Part shown: positions 19,158 to 26,931 of the stretch, one piece after another
How positions within the stretch are numbered: the first letter of the stretch is position 1
How the letters are laid out: every line of letters begins with the position of its first letter
Origin: an uncultured Paracoccaceae bacterium
GTDB taxonomy: Bacteria > Pseudomonadota > Alphaproteobacteria > Rhodobacterales > Rhodobacteraceae
Direction: 5' to 3'
Length of the DNA stretch: 64,000 nucleotides
Assembly (NCBI GenBank): GCA_938028765.1
Contig: CALIZF010000002.1
Coordinates: forward strand, 62,001 to 126,000
The notes under the pieces: model-generated
The model's input: the letters and a program-made list of their open reading frames with translations, nothing else
What the model was told of the DNA's origin: nothing
Databases searched by the model: none
Translations under genes and position numbers: made by a program

Positions 19158-20087
19158 CTAGCGGGGCAGGGCGGCGATGTCCTCGGGCGTGCCGATGCTG
19201 GCGGTGCGGGCGTCGCGGGCGATGCGGCGGATCATGCCCGCCAGCGCCTTGCCCGCGCCGATCTCGCGGAAATCGTCGACCCCCTGCGCCACCATCCAGG
19301 AGACCGATTCGCGCCAGCGCACCGCGCCCGTCACCTGCGCGACCAGCAGCCGGCGGATCTCGGCGGGGTCCGAGACCGCCTCGGCGGTGACGTTCGCCAC
19401 GACGGGCACGCGCGGGGCGCGCAGCGTCACGCCTTCCAGCGCCGCGGCCATCGCATCGGCCGCGGGCTGCATCAGCGCGCAGTGGAAGGGGGCCGATACC
19501 GGCAGCATCACCGCCCGCTTGGCACCCCGCGCCTTGGCAAGCTCCACCGCCCGGGCGACCGCGTCGGCGTGGCCCGAAACGACGACCTGCGCGGGATCGT
19601 TGTCGTTGGCGGCCTCGCAGACGCGGCCCTGCGCCGCCTCGGCCGCGACTGCGGCGGCGGCGGCGTGGTCGAGCCCGAGAAGGGCCGCCATCGCGCCGAC
19701 GCCGACCGGCACCGCGTCCTGCATCGCCAGGCCGCGGACGCGCAGCAGCCGCGCGGTGTCGGCAAGGTCCAGCGCACCCGCGGCGCAGAGGGCGGTATAT
19801 TCGCCGAGCGAATGGCCCGCGACATAGGCGACGCCGGCCCAGCCGTGCCCCTCGGCCTCAAGCGCGCGCAGGGCGGCGATCGAGGTGGCCATCAGCGCGG
19901 GCTGGGCGTTGGCGGTCAGCGTCAAATCCTCGGCCGGCCCTTCGAAGATCAGCCGCGACAGGGGTTCGCCGAGGGCCTCATCCACCGTCTCGAAGACCGC
20001 ACGGGCCTCGGGCCAGCGGTCGGCCAGCGCGCGGCCCATGCCCACGGTCTGGGCACCCTGACCGGGAAAGACGAAGGCTCGTGTCAT
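19158..20087 (-). CDS. fabD: malonyl-CoA:ACP S-malonyltransferase
   Basis: 309 residues. It transfers malonyl from CoA to acyl carrier protein in type II fatty acid synthesis. FVFPGQGAQTVGMG opens the protein, the nucleophile elbow is GHSLGEYTAL, RGLAMQDAVP holds the carboxylate-binding Arg, and SAPFHCALMQP holds the catalytic His. The ATG at 20087 is the family start, and the 49 in-frame codons upstream are not conserved-looking. It lies near fabG, acpP and fabF but on the opposite strand, separated by the YceI genes and a ribosomal protein operon. Confidence 0.96.
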   Translation of the reverse strand: MTRAFVFPGQGAQTVGMGRALADRWPEARAVFETVDEALGEPLSRLIFEGPAEDLTLTANAQPALMATSIAALRALEAEGHGWAGVAYVAGHSLGEYTALCAAGALDLADTARLLRVRGLAMQDAVPVGVGAMAALLGLDHAAAAAVAAEAAQGRVCEAANDNDPAQVVVSGHADAVARAVELAKARGAKRAVMLPVSAPFHCALMQPAADAMAAALEGVTLRAPRVPVVANVTAEAVSDPAEIRRLLVAQVTGAVRWRESVSWMVAQGVDDFREIGAGKALAGMIRRIARDARTASIGTPEDIAALPR

Positions 20088-20232
20088 CGCGGCGCTCCCC
20101 CCTTGCGGTTCGGGGCGCGTGTAGCCGGCGCGGGGGGCGGCGGCAAGCCGCACAGGCGATGTGCGGGGCCGGTCGTGCCGCGGCGGCGGGCGGGCGCCTA
20201 TGTTCCGGGACGGAAGTTGCAGGAGGCACCCC

Positions 20233-21432
20233 ATGGGCCTGACGAATACCGAGACACGCTATGGACTTGTCGCGCGGGTGCTGCACTGGCTGACCGCGCT
20301 TCTGATCCTCGCGGCGTTCCCGCTGGGGCTGGCGGCGAACGGGATGGCATGGGACACGTCCGAGGCGCTGGCGGCCAAGGCCGCGCTCTTCTCGGCGCAC
20401 AAGGCGGTGGGTGTTGCGGCCTTCGCCGTGGCGCTGGTGCGCATCCTCTGGGCGCTGGTGCAGCCGCGCCCGGTGCCGGTGCAGGCGGGACCGGTGTGGC
20501 AGCTGCGGCTGGCCGCGGCGGTGCACTGGGCGATCTACCTGTCGCTGGTGCTGGTGCCGCTGACGGGCTGGGTGCACCACGCCGCAACGACCGGGTTCGC
20601 CCCCATCCCCTGGCCCTTCGGACAGGGCCTGCCCTTCGTTCCGCAGGATGCGGGCGTGGCGGCGTTGGCGGGGGCGCTGCACGGTGTGTTCGGCAAGGTG
20701 CTGGCCGGGGCCATCCTGCTGCATGTTGCCGGCGCCCTGAAGCACGCGGTGATCGACCGCGACGGCACGCTGGCGCGGATGGTCGCCGGGCGGTCGGCGG
20801 GCCTTCCGGGGGCGCGGCACGGCGGGGCGGCGCCGGCGCTGATCGCGCTGGCCGTCCTTGCGGCGGGGGCGGGCCTCGCGGTGTCGCTTGTGCCATCGGC
20901 CGCCCCGCCTCAAGCGCCCGCGCGGCCGGCGGCGGCCGCTGTCGCCGCCGGCGACTGGCAGGTGGACGCGGGGGATCTGCGCATCGGCGTGACGCAGCTC
21001 GGCCAGCCCTTGGCCGGCGGGTTCGCCGACTGGACCGCCGCCATCGCCTTCGATCCCGCGACGGGCGAGGGCACCGTGCGGGTGGAGGTCGGCGTGGGGT
21101 CGCTCGCGCTCGGCTCGGTCACGGCGCAGGCGACGGGCGCGGATTTCCTCGACGCCGCGGGCCATCCCGTGGCGGTGTTCGCGGCGGCAATCCGGCCGCA
21201 GGCCACGGGCGGTGCCACGCATGTCGCCGACGGCGCGCTGACCCTGCGGGGCGTGACGGTGCCCGTCGCCTTTCCTTTCGCGCTGACGGTTGCGGGCGAC
21301 CGGGCGGCCATGGCCGGGCAGGTGGTGCTCGACCGTCGCGCCTTCGGCATCGGGGCGGCGCAGACCGACGAGCGGACCTTGGGCTTCGCCGTGACGGTGG
21401 ACGTCGCGCTGACGGCGGTGCGGGCACGCTGA
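20233..21432 (+). CDS. cytochrome b561 - YceI domain fusion
   Basis: 399 residues. The N-terminal half (about 1-190) is a four-helix di-heme cytochrome b561 with paired His (RVLHWLTALL, SAHKAVGVAAF, GWVHHAATTG, LLHVAGALKHAV). A fifth hydrophobic stretch (about 200-225) leads into a C-terminal YceI lipocalin-like domain (GDWQVDAGDLRIGVTQLG to ERTLGFAVTVDVALTAVRAR). YceI domains bind isoprenoid lipids, and b561 moves electrons at the membrane from quinol or a similar donor. It is convergent with a separate YceI gene, so both domains recur side by side. Confidence 0.88.
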   Translation: MGLTNTETRYGLVARVLHWLTALLILAAFPLGLAANGMAWDTSEALAAKAALFSAHKAVGVAAFAVALVRILWALVQPRPVPVQAGPVWQLRLAAAVHWAIYLSLVLVPLTGWVHHAATTGFAPIPWPFGQGLPFVPQDAGVAALAGALHGVFGKVLAGAILLHVAGALKHAVIDRDGTLARMVAGRSAGLPGARHGGAAPALIALAVLAAGAGLAVSLVPSAAPPQAPARPAAAAVAAGDWQVDAGDLRIGVTQLGQPLAGGFADWTAAIAFDPATGEGTVRVEVGVGSLALGSVTAQATGADFLDAAGHPVAVFAAAIRPQATGGATHVADGALTLRGVTVPVAFPFALTVAGDRAAMAGQVVLDRRAFGIGAAQTDERTLGFAVTVDVALTAVRAR

Positions 21433-21440
21433 AACGCAAC

Positions 21441-21484
21441 GGGGGCGGCCGGCCGCCCGGCCGCCCCCGGCATCCGCGGATGCC
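21441..21484. terminator. tandem hairpins between convergent YceI genes
   Basis: GGGGGCGGCC (21441-21450) pairs with GGCCGCCCCC (21459-21468), a perfect 10-bp stem with an 8-nt loop. It is followed directly by the 16-bp palindrome GGCATCCGCGGATGCC (21469-21484). Placed between two convergent stop codons, this looks like a bidirectional transcription end, though there is no strong U-run on either strand. Confidence 0.5.
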
Positions 21485-21492
21485 GCCGCCCG

Positions 21493-22056
21493 TCAGTCGG
21501 CGCGCATCGCCTCGACCGAGATCTGCACGGTCACCTCGTCGCCGATGAAGGGCACATAGGCGCCGAGGTTGAAGGCCGACCGGGACAGCACGGTGGTGGC
21601 GTCAAAGCCCGCCCACGCCTTGTTCTCCATCGGGTGCATCCCGGCGGCGTTCAGTTTGGCGTCCAGCGTGACGGGCTGCGTCACGCCGTTCAGCGTCAGG
21701 TCGCCGGTGATCAGGGCGGTATCCGGGCCCGTGACTTCGATCGCGGTCGAGACGAAGGACACGTCGGTGCGGCCGCCGAAGAAGTCGGGCGACATGAAAT
21801 GGTCGAACCGCGCCTGCCAGCCGGTCAACATGGTGTCGACGGGGAAAGCGACCGACACGGACGAGGCGGCCGGGTTGGCCCTGTCCCACAGGATTTCGCC
21901 CCCGAACCCCGAGAACATCCCGAACCCTGTCGAAAAGCCGAGGTGATTGTAGGAAAAGACGATCTGGCTGTGGCTGGGGTCGAGCGCATAGCGGTCGGCG
22001 GCCAGCGTGGGCGCGGCGGCGATCGCCAGCGCGCACGACAGGAGGAGACGGTTCAT
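21493..22056 (-). CDS. YceI family periplasmic lipid-binding protein
   Basis: 187 residues. The signal peptide MNRLLLSCALAIAAAPTLA is followed by the YceI opening DRYALDPSHSQIVFSYNHLG. Further family features are DTMLTGWQARFDHFMSPDFF, ITGDLTLNGVTQPVTLDAKLN and SRSAFNLGAYVPFIGDEVTV. It is a lipocalin-like barrel that binds a long isoprenoid or amphiphile in the periplasm. It probably cooperates with the convergent b561-YceI fusion. The ATG at 22056 is the only start giving a signal peptide. Confidence 0.92.
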   Translation of the reverse strand: MNRLLLSCALAIAAAPTLAADRYALDPSHSQIVFSYNHLGFSTGFGMFSGFGGEILWDRANPAASSVSVAFPVDTMLTGWQARFDHFMSPDFFGGRTDVSFVSTAIEVTGPDTALITGDLTLNGVTQPVTLDAKLNAAGMHPMENKAWAGFDATTVLSRSAFNLGAYVPFIGDEVTVQISVEAMRAD

Positions 22057-22155
22057 CGGAAACTCCGGGTCGGTTGCGGAGCCCGAGAGGTCGCCCGCCG
22101 GCGCGTCCCGCGCAACCCGGCAGCGGTCCACACCGCCCGTGCGCCGCCGCACGGC

Positions 22156-22183
22156 TTGCGCGCGTGCCCGCGGCGTGTATAAG
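22156..22183 (+). promoter_or_regulatory. sigma70-like promoter for the rpsF-rpsR-rplI operon
   Basis: TTGCGC (22156-22161), 16-bp spacer, TATAAG (22178-22183). A start point near 22190 would begin the leader with the long stem described next. Confidence 0.5.
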
Positions 22184-22188
22184 GGCGC

Positions 22189-22243
22189 ATCCTTCCGCAG
22201 GCCACGAAACCGGCGCATCCCTCGTGGACGGGGGCGGAAGGAT
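22189..22243 (+). promoter_or_regulatory. structured 5' leader of rpsF, candidate S6:S18 autoregulatory RNA
   Basis: ATCCTTCCGC (22189-22198) is perfectly complementary to GCGGAAGGAT (22234-22243). Inside this lies CCACGA (22202-22207) pairing with TCGTGG (22222-22227). Leaders of rpsF operons in many bacteria bind the S6:S18 complex through a stem with an internal CCG-type element, and the nested stem and position fit that role. I have not been able to match the consensus base by base. Confidence 0.4.
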
Positions 22244-22285
22244 CGGCCCGTCCTGGCGAAATGCGCCCCGATCGAAAGGAACGAC

Positions 22286-22717
22286 ATGCCTCTTTACGAG
22301 CATGTCCTGATCGCGCGCCAGGATCTGGCGAACGCGCAGGCCGAGGGCCTTATCGAACATTTCTCGACCGTCCTGTCGGACAACGGCGGCAAGGCCGTCG
22401 CGACCGAATACTGGGGCGTCAAGACGATGGCCTACAGGATCAACAAGAACCGCAAGGGGCACTACCTGTTCCTGCGGTCCGACGCGCCGCCCGCGGCGGT
22501 GCAGGAGATGGAGCGTCTGGCCCGCCTGCACGACGACGTGATGCGCGTGCTGTCGGTCCGGGTCGAGAAGCACGAGGACGGCCCGTCGGTGCAGATGCAG
22601 AAGCGCGACGACCGCGACCGTGGCGACCGCGACCGTGGCGACCGGCCCTCGTCCTTCGGCGCGGACCGCGGCGGCGAGCGGTCGGGCTTCGGCGGCCCGC
22701 GCCCGGACCGGCGCTGA
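22286..22717 (+). CDS. rpsF: 30S ribosomal protein S6
   Basis: 143 residues, longer than the ferredoxin-like core of about 100. The core (MPLYEHVLIARQDLANAQAE, WGVKTMAYRINKNRKGHY, LLHDDVMRVLSVR-type end) is followed by a charged tail rich in RDRGD and glycine, as is common in alphaproteobacterial S6. It binds the platform of the 30S subunit with S18. It is the first gene of the rpsF-rpsR-rplI operon, 29 bp upstream of rpsR. An AAAGGA ribosome-binding site precedes the ATG. Confidence 0.97.
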   Translation: MPLYEHVLIARQDLANAQAEGLIEHFSTVLSDNGGKAVATEYWGVKTMAYRINKNRKGHYLFLRSDAPPAAVQEMERLARLHDDVMRVLSVRVEKHEDGPSVQMQKRDDRDRGDRDRGDRPSSFGADRGGERSGFGGPRPDRR

Positions 22718-22746
22718 GGCGCGGCCTGACGAGAGGATAGCAAATC

Positions 22747-22974
22747 ATGGCAACAAAACCGTTTTTCCGTCGCCGCAAGGTCTGTCCCTTCTCGGGTGCC
22801 AATGCGCCCGCGATCGACTACAAGGATGTGCGGCTGCTGCAGCGCTACATCAGCGAGCGGGGCAAGATCGTGCCGTCGCGGATCACCGCCGTGTCGGCCA
22901 AGAAGCAGCGCGAGCTGGCCACCGCCATCAAGCGCGCGCGCTTCCTTGCGCTGCTGCCCTACGCCGTGAAGTGA
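22747..22974 (+). CDS. rpsR: 30S ribosomal protein S18
   Basis: 75 residues, full length. [30 protein letters not shown] and the C-terminal [13 protein letters not shown] are diagnostic. It forms a heterodimer with S6 on the 30S platform. A GAGAGGA ribosome-binding site precedes the ATG, and rplI follows after 13 bp. Confidence 0.97.
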   Translation: MATKPFFRRRKVCPFSGANAPAIDYKDVRLLQRYISERGKIVPSRITAVSAKKQRELATAIKRARFLALLPYAVK

Positions 22975-22987
22975 GGGAGACCGCGCG

Positions 22988-23560
22988 ATGCAGGTGATTC
23001 TTCTTCAGCGTGTGGCCAAGCTCGGCCAGATGGGCGAGGTCGTGAAGGTCAAGGACGGCTATGCGCGCAACTACCTCTTGCCGCAGGGCAAGGCGCTGCG
23101 CGCGTCCGAGGCCAACCTCAAGGCGTTCGAGGCGCGCAAGGCGCAGCTCGAGGCGGAGAACCTCGAAACCCGCAAGGAGGCCGAGGCGGTTGCCGCGAAG
23201 CTCGACGGGCAGGTGTTCGTGGTGATCCGCTCGGCTTCGGATGCCGGCGCGCTTTACGGCTCGGTGACGACGCGCGACGCGGCCGAGGCGGCGACGGCGG
23301 CCGGGTTCACCGTGAACCGCGCGCAGGTCGTGCTGGACCGGCCGATCAAGGAGCTGGGTCTGCACAAGGTTTCGGTCGTGCTGCACCCCGAGGTGACGGC
23401 CACGGTGACGCTGAACGTCGCCCGGTCGGCCGAGGAAGCGGCGCTTCAGGCCTCGGGCAAGACCGTGCAGCAGTTGGCAGCAGAGGCCGAGGCGGCGGCG
23501 GAGTTCGAGATTGCCTCGCTCTTCGACGACATCGGCGGGGCGGCGGCAGAGCCCGCCTGA
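22988..23560 (+). CDS. rplI: 50S ribosomal protein L9
   Basis: 190 residues against about 150 in E. coli. The N-terminal domain [21 protein letters not shown] and [14 protein letters not shown] is classic L9. A long helix and the C-terminal rRNA-binding domain ([33 protein letters not shown]) follow. About 40 extra acidic, Ala-rich residues end the protein, as in other Rhodobacterales. It binds near the base of the L1 stalk. It is the last gene of the operon and is followed by a strong hairpin. Confidence 0.97.
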   Translation: MQVILLQRVAKLGQMGEVVKVKDGYARNYLLPQGKALRASEANLKAFEARKAQLEAENLETRKEAEAVAAKLDGQVFVVIRSASDAGALYGSVTTRDAAEAATAAGFTVNRAQVVLDRPIKELGLHKVSVVLHPEVTATVTLNVARSAEEAALQASGKTVQQLAAEAEAAAEFEIASLFDDIGGAAAEPA

Positions 23561-23581
23561 TCCCGGCCGCAGCCGGTTGCA

Positions 23582-23612
23582 GCGCCCGCGCCGGGGGGAC
23601 CGGCGCGGGCGC
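23582..23612 (+). terminator. hairpin after rplI
   Basis: GCGCCCGCGCCGG (23582-23594) pairs perfectly with CCGGCGCGGGCGC (23600-23612), giving a 13-bp stem with a GGGGA loop 21 bp after the rplI stop. The following bases (GTGCGTG) contain few T residues, so termination may need Rho or may be partial. Confidence 0.55.
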
Positions 23613-23723
23613 GTGCGTGTCGGGCGGCGGGTTGTCGCGGGCGCGCAGACCTGCCGAAAAAGCCCGGTTGCGCGGCGCCCTGCCCGCCCGTAGGTGCGCG
23701 GGGGCAACGGGTCGGAGGTGGGG

Positions 23724-24461
23724 ATGTTCGATCTTTCGGGCAGGGCGGCGCTTGTCACGGGCGCTTCGGGCGGGATCGGCGCGGCAGTGGCCCGTGCGCT
23801 GCACGGGGCGGGGGCCGCGGTCGGCCTTTCGGGCACCCGGGAAGAGGCGCTGGGCGCGCTGGCGGCCGAACTCGGCGCGCGCGCGCATGTCCTGCCCTGC
23901 GACCTCGCGGATCCGGACGCGGTCGATGCCCTGCCGCGTCAGGCGGCCGAGGCGATGGGCAGCCTCGACATCCTGGTGAACAACGCGGGCATCACCCGCG
24001 ACGGCCTGGTGGCGCGGATGCCGGATGCCGACTGGCAGGCGGTCATCGACGTGAACCTGACGGCCGCCTTCCGCCTGACGCGGGGCGCGCTGCGGGGGAT
24101 GATGAAGGCGCGCTGGGGCCGGGTGATCTCGGTCGGCTCGGTCGTGGGCACGGCGGGCAACGCCGGGCAGGCGAACTATGCCGCGGCGAAGGCGGGGCTG
24201 ATCGGCTTTTCCAAGAGCCTCGCGGAAGAGGTGGCAAGCCGGAACATCACCGTCAACGTGGTCGCCCCCGGCTTCATCGCCACGGCGATGACCGACAAGC
24301 TGAACGACCAGCAGCGCGCAACGATCCTCGCGTCGATCCCGGCCGGGCGGATGGGCCGACCCGAGGACATCGCGGCGGCCGTCCTCTATCTCGCCAGCGA
24401 GGAGGCAGCCTATGTCACGGGCGCGACGCTGCACGTCAACGGCGGGATGGACATGATCTGA
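23724..24461 (+). CDS. fabG: 3-oxoacyl-ACP reductase
   Basis: 245 residues, short-chain dehydrogenase. The NADPH loop is [34 protein letters not shown] is a FabG hallmark. The catalytic Ser is in [10 protein letters not shown] and Tyr-Lys in [14 protein letters not shown]. The C-terminal [16 protein letters not shown] is typical. It reduces 3-oxoacyl-ACP in each elongation cycle. A GGAGG lies just upstream of the ATG at 23724, which decides against the in-frame start 10 codons earlier. Confidence 0.96.
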   Translation: MFDLSGRAALVTGASGGIGAAVARALHGAGAAVGLSGTREEALGALAAELGARAHVLPCDLADPDAVDALPRQAAEAMGSLDILVNNAGITRDGLVARMPDADWQAVIDVNLTAAFRLTRGALRGMMKARWGRVISVGSVVGTAGNAGQANYAAAKAGLIGFSKSLAEEVASRNITVNVVAPGFIATAMTDKLNDQQRATILASIPAGRMGRPEDIAAAVLYLASEEAAYVTGATLHVNGGMDMI

Positions 24462-24500
24462 CGCGCTCGGCGGGGGCGCGCGCGGTCCGGCACAAGGCGT

Positions 24501-24528
24501 TTGCCAAGCCCGCGCGACGTGCTATAGG
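24501..24528 (+). promoter_or_regulatory. sigma70-like promoter for acpP
   Basis: TTGCCA (24501-24506), 16-bp spacer, TATAGG (24523-24528), about 85 bp upstream of the acpP start. A separate strong promoter would suit the high demand for acyl carrier protein relative to fabG. Confidence 0.5.
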
Positions 24529-24613
24529 CGGCGGCGACCGCGGCGGGACAGCCGCACGGAACCGGGACAGAGGCCCCGCGCGAGGCGCGTGCGGGCGGCG
24601 CGAAGAGGAAACC

Positions 24614-24850
24614 ATGAGCGATATCGCCGAACGCGTGAAGAAGATCGTCGTCGAGCATCTGGGGGTCGAGGAGGACAAGGTGGTGGAAAGTGCCTCGTTC
24701 ATCGACGATCTGGGCGCGGACAGCCTCGACACGGTCGAGCTTGTCATGGCGTTCGAGGAGGAGTTCGGGATCGAGATCCCCGACGACGCCGCCGAGACGA
24801 TCCAGACCTTCGGCGATGCGGTGAAGTTCATCACCGAGGCTCAGACCTGA
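24614..24850 (+). CDS. acpP: acyl carrier protein
   Basis: 78 residues. It carries acyl chains on a 4'-phosphopantetheine attached to the Ser in [19 protein letters not shown]. The acidic helical bundle ([21 protein letters not shown]) is standard. It has its own promoter and a terminator-like hairpin, so it appears to be a single-gene unit between fabG and the arginase-family gene. Confidence 0.98.
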   Translation: MSDIAERVKKIVVEHLGVEEDKVVESASFIDDLGADSLDTVELVMAFEEEFGIEIPDDAAETIQTFGDAVKFITEAQT

Positions 24851-24878
24851 CATCGGTTGCGCCAAGGCTGTGGCTGCG

Positions 24879-24902
24879 GGGGCGCCCACCGTGGCGCCCC
24901 TT
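24879..24902 (+). terminator. intrinsic terminator-like hairpin after acpP
   Basis: GGGGCGCC (24879-24886) pairs with GGCGCCCC (24893-24900) across a 6-nt loop, followed by TTGT. It lies 28 bp after the acpP stop. Confidence 0.55.
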
Positions 24903-25035
24903 GTCGTGCCCGGGGGCGCCGCAGACGGGCCGAAGGCCGTGCGGCGGCGGCCCTGCGCCGCGGCGGCGCGGCAGGCTTGCGCGCGGGCGCGGTTGGCCGG
25001 ATGGTTCCGACGGACGGCGCAGGGCGGAGGGGCGG

Positions 25036-25968
25036 ATGGCGACGCTGGGGACGATGTTCGGCGGTGCGGCGGCGGGAACCTTCCTCGGCCTGCCCGCCTG
25101 GGACGGCCGGCCGGGCCCCCGGGCGGTCATCCTCGGCGCCGACACGGCGACGCCCTATCCCGCCGTCGGCCCCTACTGTGCCGGCGGCGCGGCGGCGATC
25201 CGGGCGGGGTCCGAACCTTTCGCAGGCCTGCGCGGGCACTGGCATTTCGATTTCGGCCGGGTCGCGGTGCCCGAGCGCAGCGTGGCGGATGCCGGCGACG
25301 TGCCCGTCGGGCCGGATGCCGAGGCTAACCGCGCGGCGATCGGGCTTGCGGTCGAGGGCGTTCTGGCGGCAGGCGCCGTGCCGATCCTGCTCGGTGGCGA
25401 CGATTCCGTGTCGGTGCCGTTCCTCGGCGCCTTCTACGGCCATGCGCCGGTGCACGGCCTGACCGTGCTTCAGATCGACGCGCATGTGGACTGGCGCGAC
25501 GACGTGGAGGGCGAGCGGCTGGGGCTGTCGTCGGTGATGCGGCGGGCGTCCGAGATGCGCCACATCGGCGCGATGGTGCAGGTCGGCGCGCGCGGCCTCG
25601 GCTCGGCCCGCGCCGAAGAGGCGGCGGCGATGGCGGCCCGCGGCGTGCGGCAGGTGACCGCCCGGGCGCTGCACGCGCACGGAGTGGCGGCGGCCGTGGC
25701 GGCGGTGCCCGCGGGCGCGCCGGTCGTCGTCTGCCTCGACTGGGATGCAGTCGATCCGGCGGCGATGCCCGCCGTCATCGCCCGCACGGCGGGTGGCCTC
25801 ACGTTCGGGCAGGTGTTGGACCTTGCGGAAGGCGTGGCGGCCAAGGCGCCGCTGGCGGGCATCGTCTGCGCCGAGTTCATGCCAGCGCGCGACATCGACG
25901 GTCAGGGGGCCGGGTTCGCCGCGCAGGTCGTGACGGCGTTCCTCAGTCTCCTGACCGCCGGGCGCTAG
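25036..25968 (+). CDS. arginase/agmatinase (ureohydrolase) family protein
   Basis: 310 residues. Ureohydrolase metal motifs are LLGGDDSVSVPFLGAF (usually GGDHS; here Asp replaces the first ligand His), QIDAHVDWRDD (DAHXD) and VCLDWDAVDPAAMPA (normally SXDXDXXDP). Members release urea or an amine from guanidino compounds with a two-manganese centre. The His-to-Asp change at the first ligand suggests a different metal or substrate, so agmatinase is not assured. Its TAG stop is immediately followed by the stop of the convergent sulfotransferase gene. Confidence 0.82.
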   Translation: MATLGTMFGGAAAGTFLGLPAWDGRPGPRAVILGADTATPYPAVGPYCAGGAAAIRAGSEPFAGLRGHWHFDFGRVAVPERSVADAGDVPVGPDAEANRAAIGLAVEGVLAAGAVPILLGGDDSVSVPFLGAFYGHAPVHGLTVLQIDAHVDWRDDVEGERLGLSSVMRRASEMRHIGAMVQVGARGLGSARAEEAAAMAARGVRQVTARALHAHGVAAAVAAVPAGAPVVVCLDWDAVDPAAMPAVIARTAGGLTFGQVLDLAEGVAAKAPLAGIVCAEFMPARDIDGQGAGFAAQVVTAFLSLLTAGR

Positions 25969-26790
25969 TCAGCCGGGCGACGGCAAGTCGGGTTCGCCGC
26001 GCGCGTAGCGCAGCCGGCCGGCGGCGCGCAGGGCCGCGCGCACGGCGGGACCGTTGGCGATCTTGCGGAAGGGCCCGGCGCTTTCGTCCTGGCGGATGTG
26101 GCGGGCGCGGCCGACCGTGGTGGGCGCGGCGACGTCGATTCCGGCCGCGCCGAGCGTTTCGGCTAGGGCCGCGACCAGCGCGGGCTTGCCCACGTCAATG
26201 TCGGCATCGTAGCGCCAGACGAAGGGCCGGTGGCCGGTATTCAGCGCAAGGCGTGCAGTGTCGGCGAACCACCGGTCGGTTTCGGCCGCCCAGTCGAGGA
26301 AGGCCTGCGGGTTCAGCTCGGGGCGGAACAGGGTCGTGTCGGTGCCCTTCCACGTTTCCTGCTGGCGGGCCTTCTCGTAACTGATGAAGGTGTCGATGCG
26401 GTTGCGCAGGATGAAGCCCACGCGGGTGCGCGGGCGGCGCATGAGCGACGCCAGCACCGGCATCGCCACCTGGCGGGGGAAGACCTTGTAGCCCATCAGC
26501 ACCAGCCCCTCGTCGGCGGCGGCGCGGGCGAGCGTGTCGAGCGCCGCGTGGGGTTCGGCGCGGAAATGCGCGATCAGCGCGGGATCGCGCGCATCGGCCG
26601 GCGTATGGCCGAGGGCGGGGGCGAAGCGGGCCAGCTGCGGCGCGCCGGGGCGCAGGCCGAAGGCGCCGCGGCCGTTGAAGAGCTCGTGATAGGCGACGGC
26701 GCCGGTCAGCGCATCGAGGCATTCGCAGAAGAAGTTGGTGCCGCTGCGCGGAACCGAGACGATCAGCAGTTCGTCGCACGCACCGGCCAT
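25969..26790 (-). CDS. Stf0-like sulfotransferase
   Basis: 273 residues. The PAPS 5'-phosphosulfate loop is LIVSVPRSGTNFFCECL at the N-terminus, and the 3'-phosphate side includes VGFILRNRIDTFISYEKARQ followed by ETWKG, a pattern seen in the Stf0 (trehalose sulfotransferase) group. It transfers sulfate from PAPS to a sugar or other hydroxyl acceptor; the acceptor is not predictable. No glycan or PAPS synthesis genes are adjacent. It lies tail to tail with the arginase-family gene and divergent from fabF, as if the pair was inserted into the fab region. Confidence 0.82.
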   Translation of the reverse strand: MAGACDELLIVSVPRSGTNFFCECLDALTGAVAYHELFNGRGAFGLRPGAPQLARFAPALGHTPADARDPALIAHFRAEPHAALDTLARAAADEGLVLMGYKVFPRQVAMPVLASLMRRPRTRVGFILRNRIDTFISYEKARQQETWKGTDTTLFRPELNPQAFLDWAAETDRWFADTARLALNTGHRPFVWRYDADIDVGKPALVAALAETLGAAGIDVAAPTTVGRARHIRQDESAGPFRKIANGPAVRAALRAAGRLRYARGEPDLPSPG

Positions 26791-26874
26791 CTGCCGTACC
26801 CCTTCCGCGCCCGCGCCCCGCCCGATCTGTGCGGGGCCCGGCGGCCCCGGTCAAGCGGGCTGCCGCCGGCCCGG

Positions 26875-26903
26875 TTGCGTGGGGGCGCGGGCTTCGCTAA
26901 CAG
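26875..26903 (+). promoter_or_regulatory. sigma70-like promoter for fabF-mltG
   Basis: TTGCGT (26875-26880), 17-bp spacer, TAACAG (26898-26903), 28 bp before the fabF start codon. The -10 is a fair but not strong match. Confidence 0.4.
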
Positions 26904-26931
26904 GGCGCCGTCAGGACTGACGGGGGCAGGC

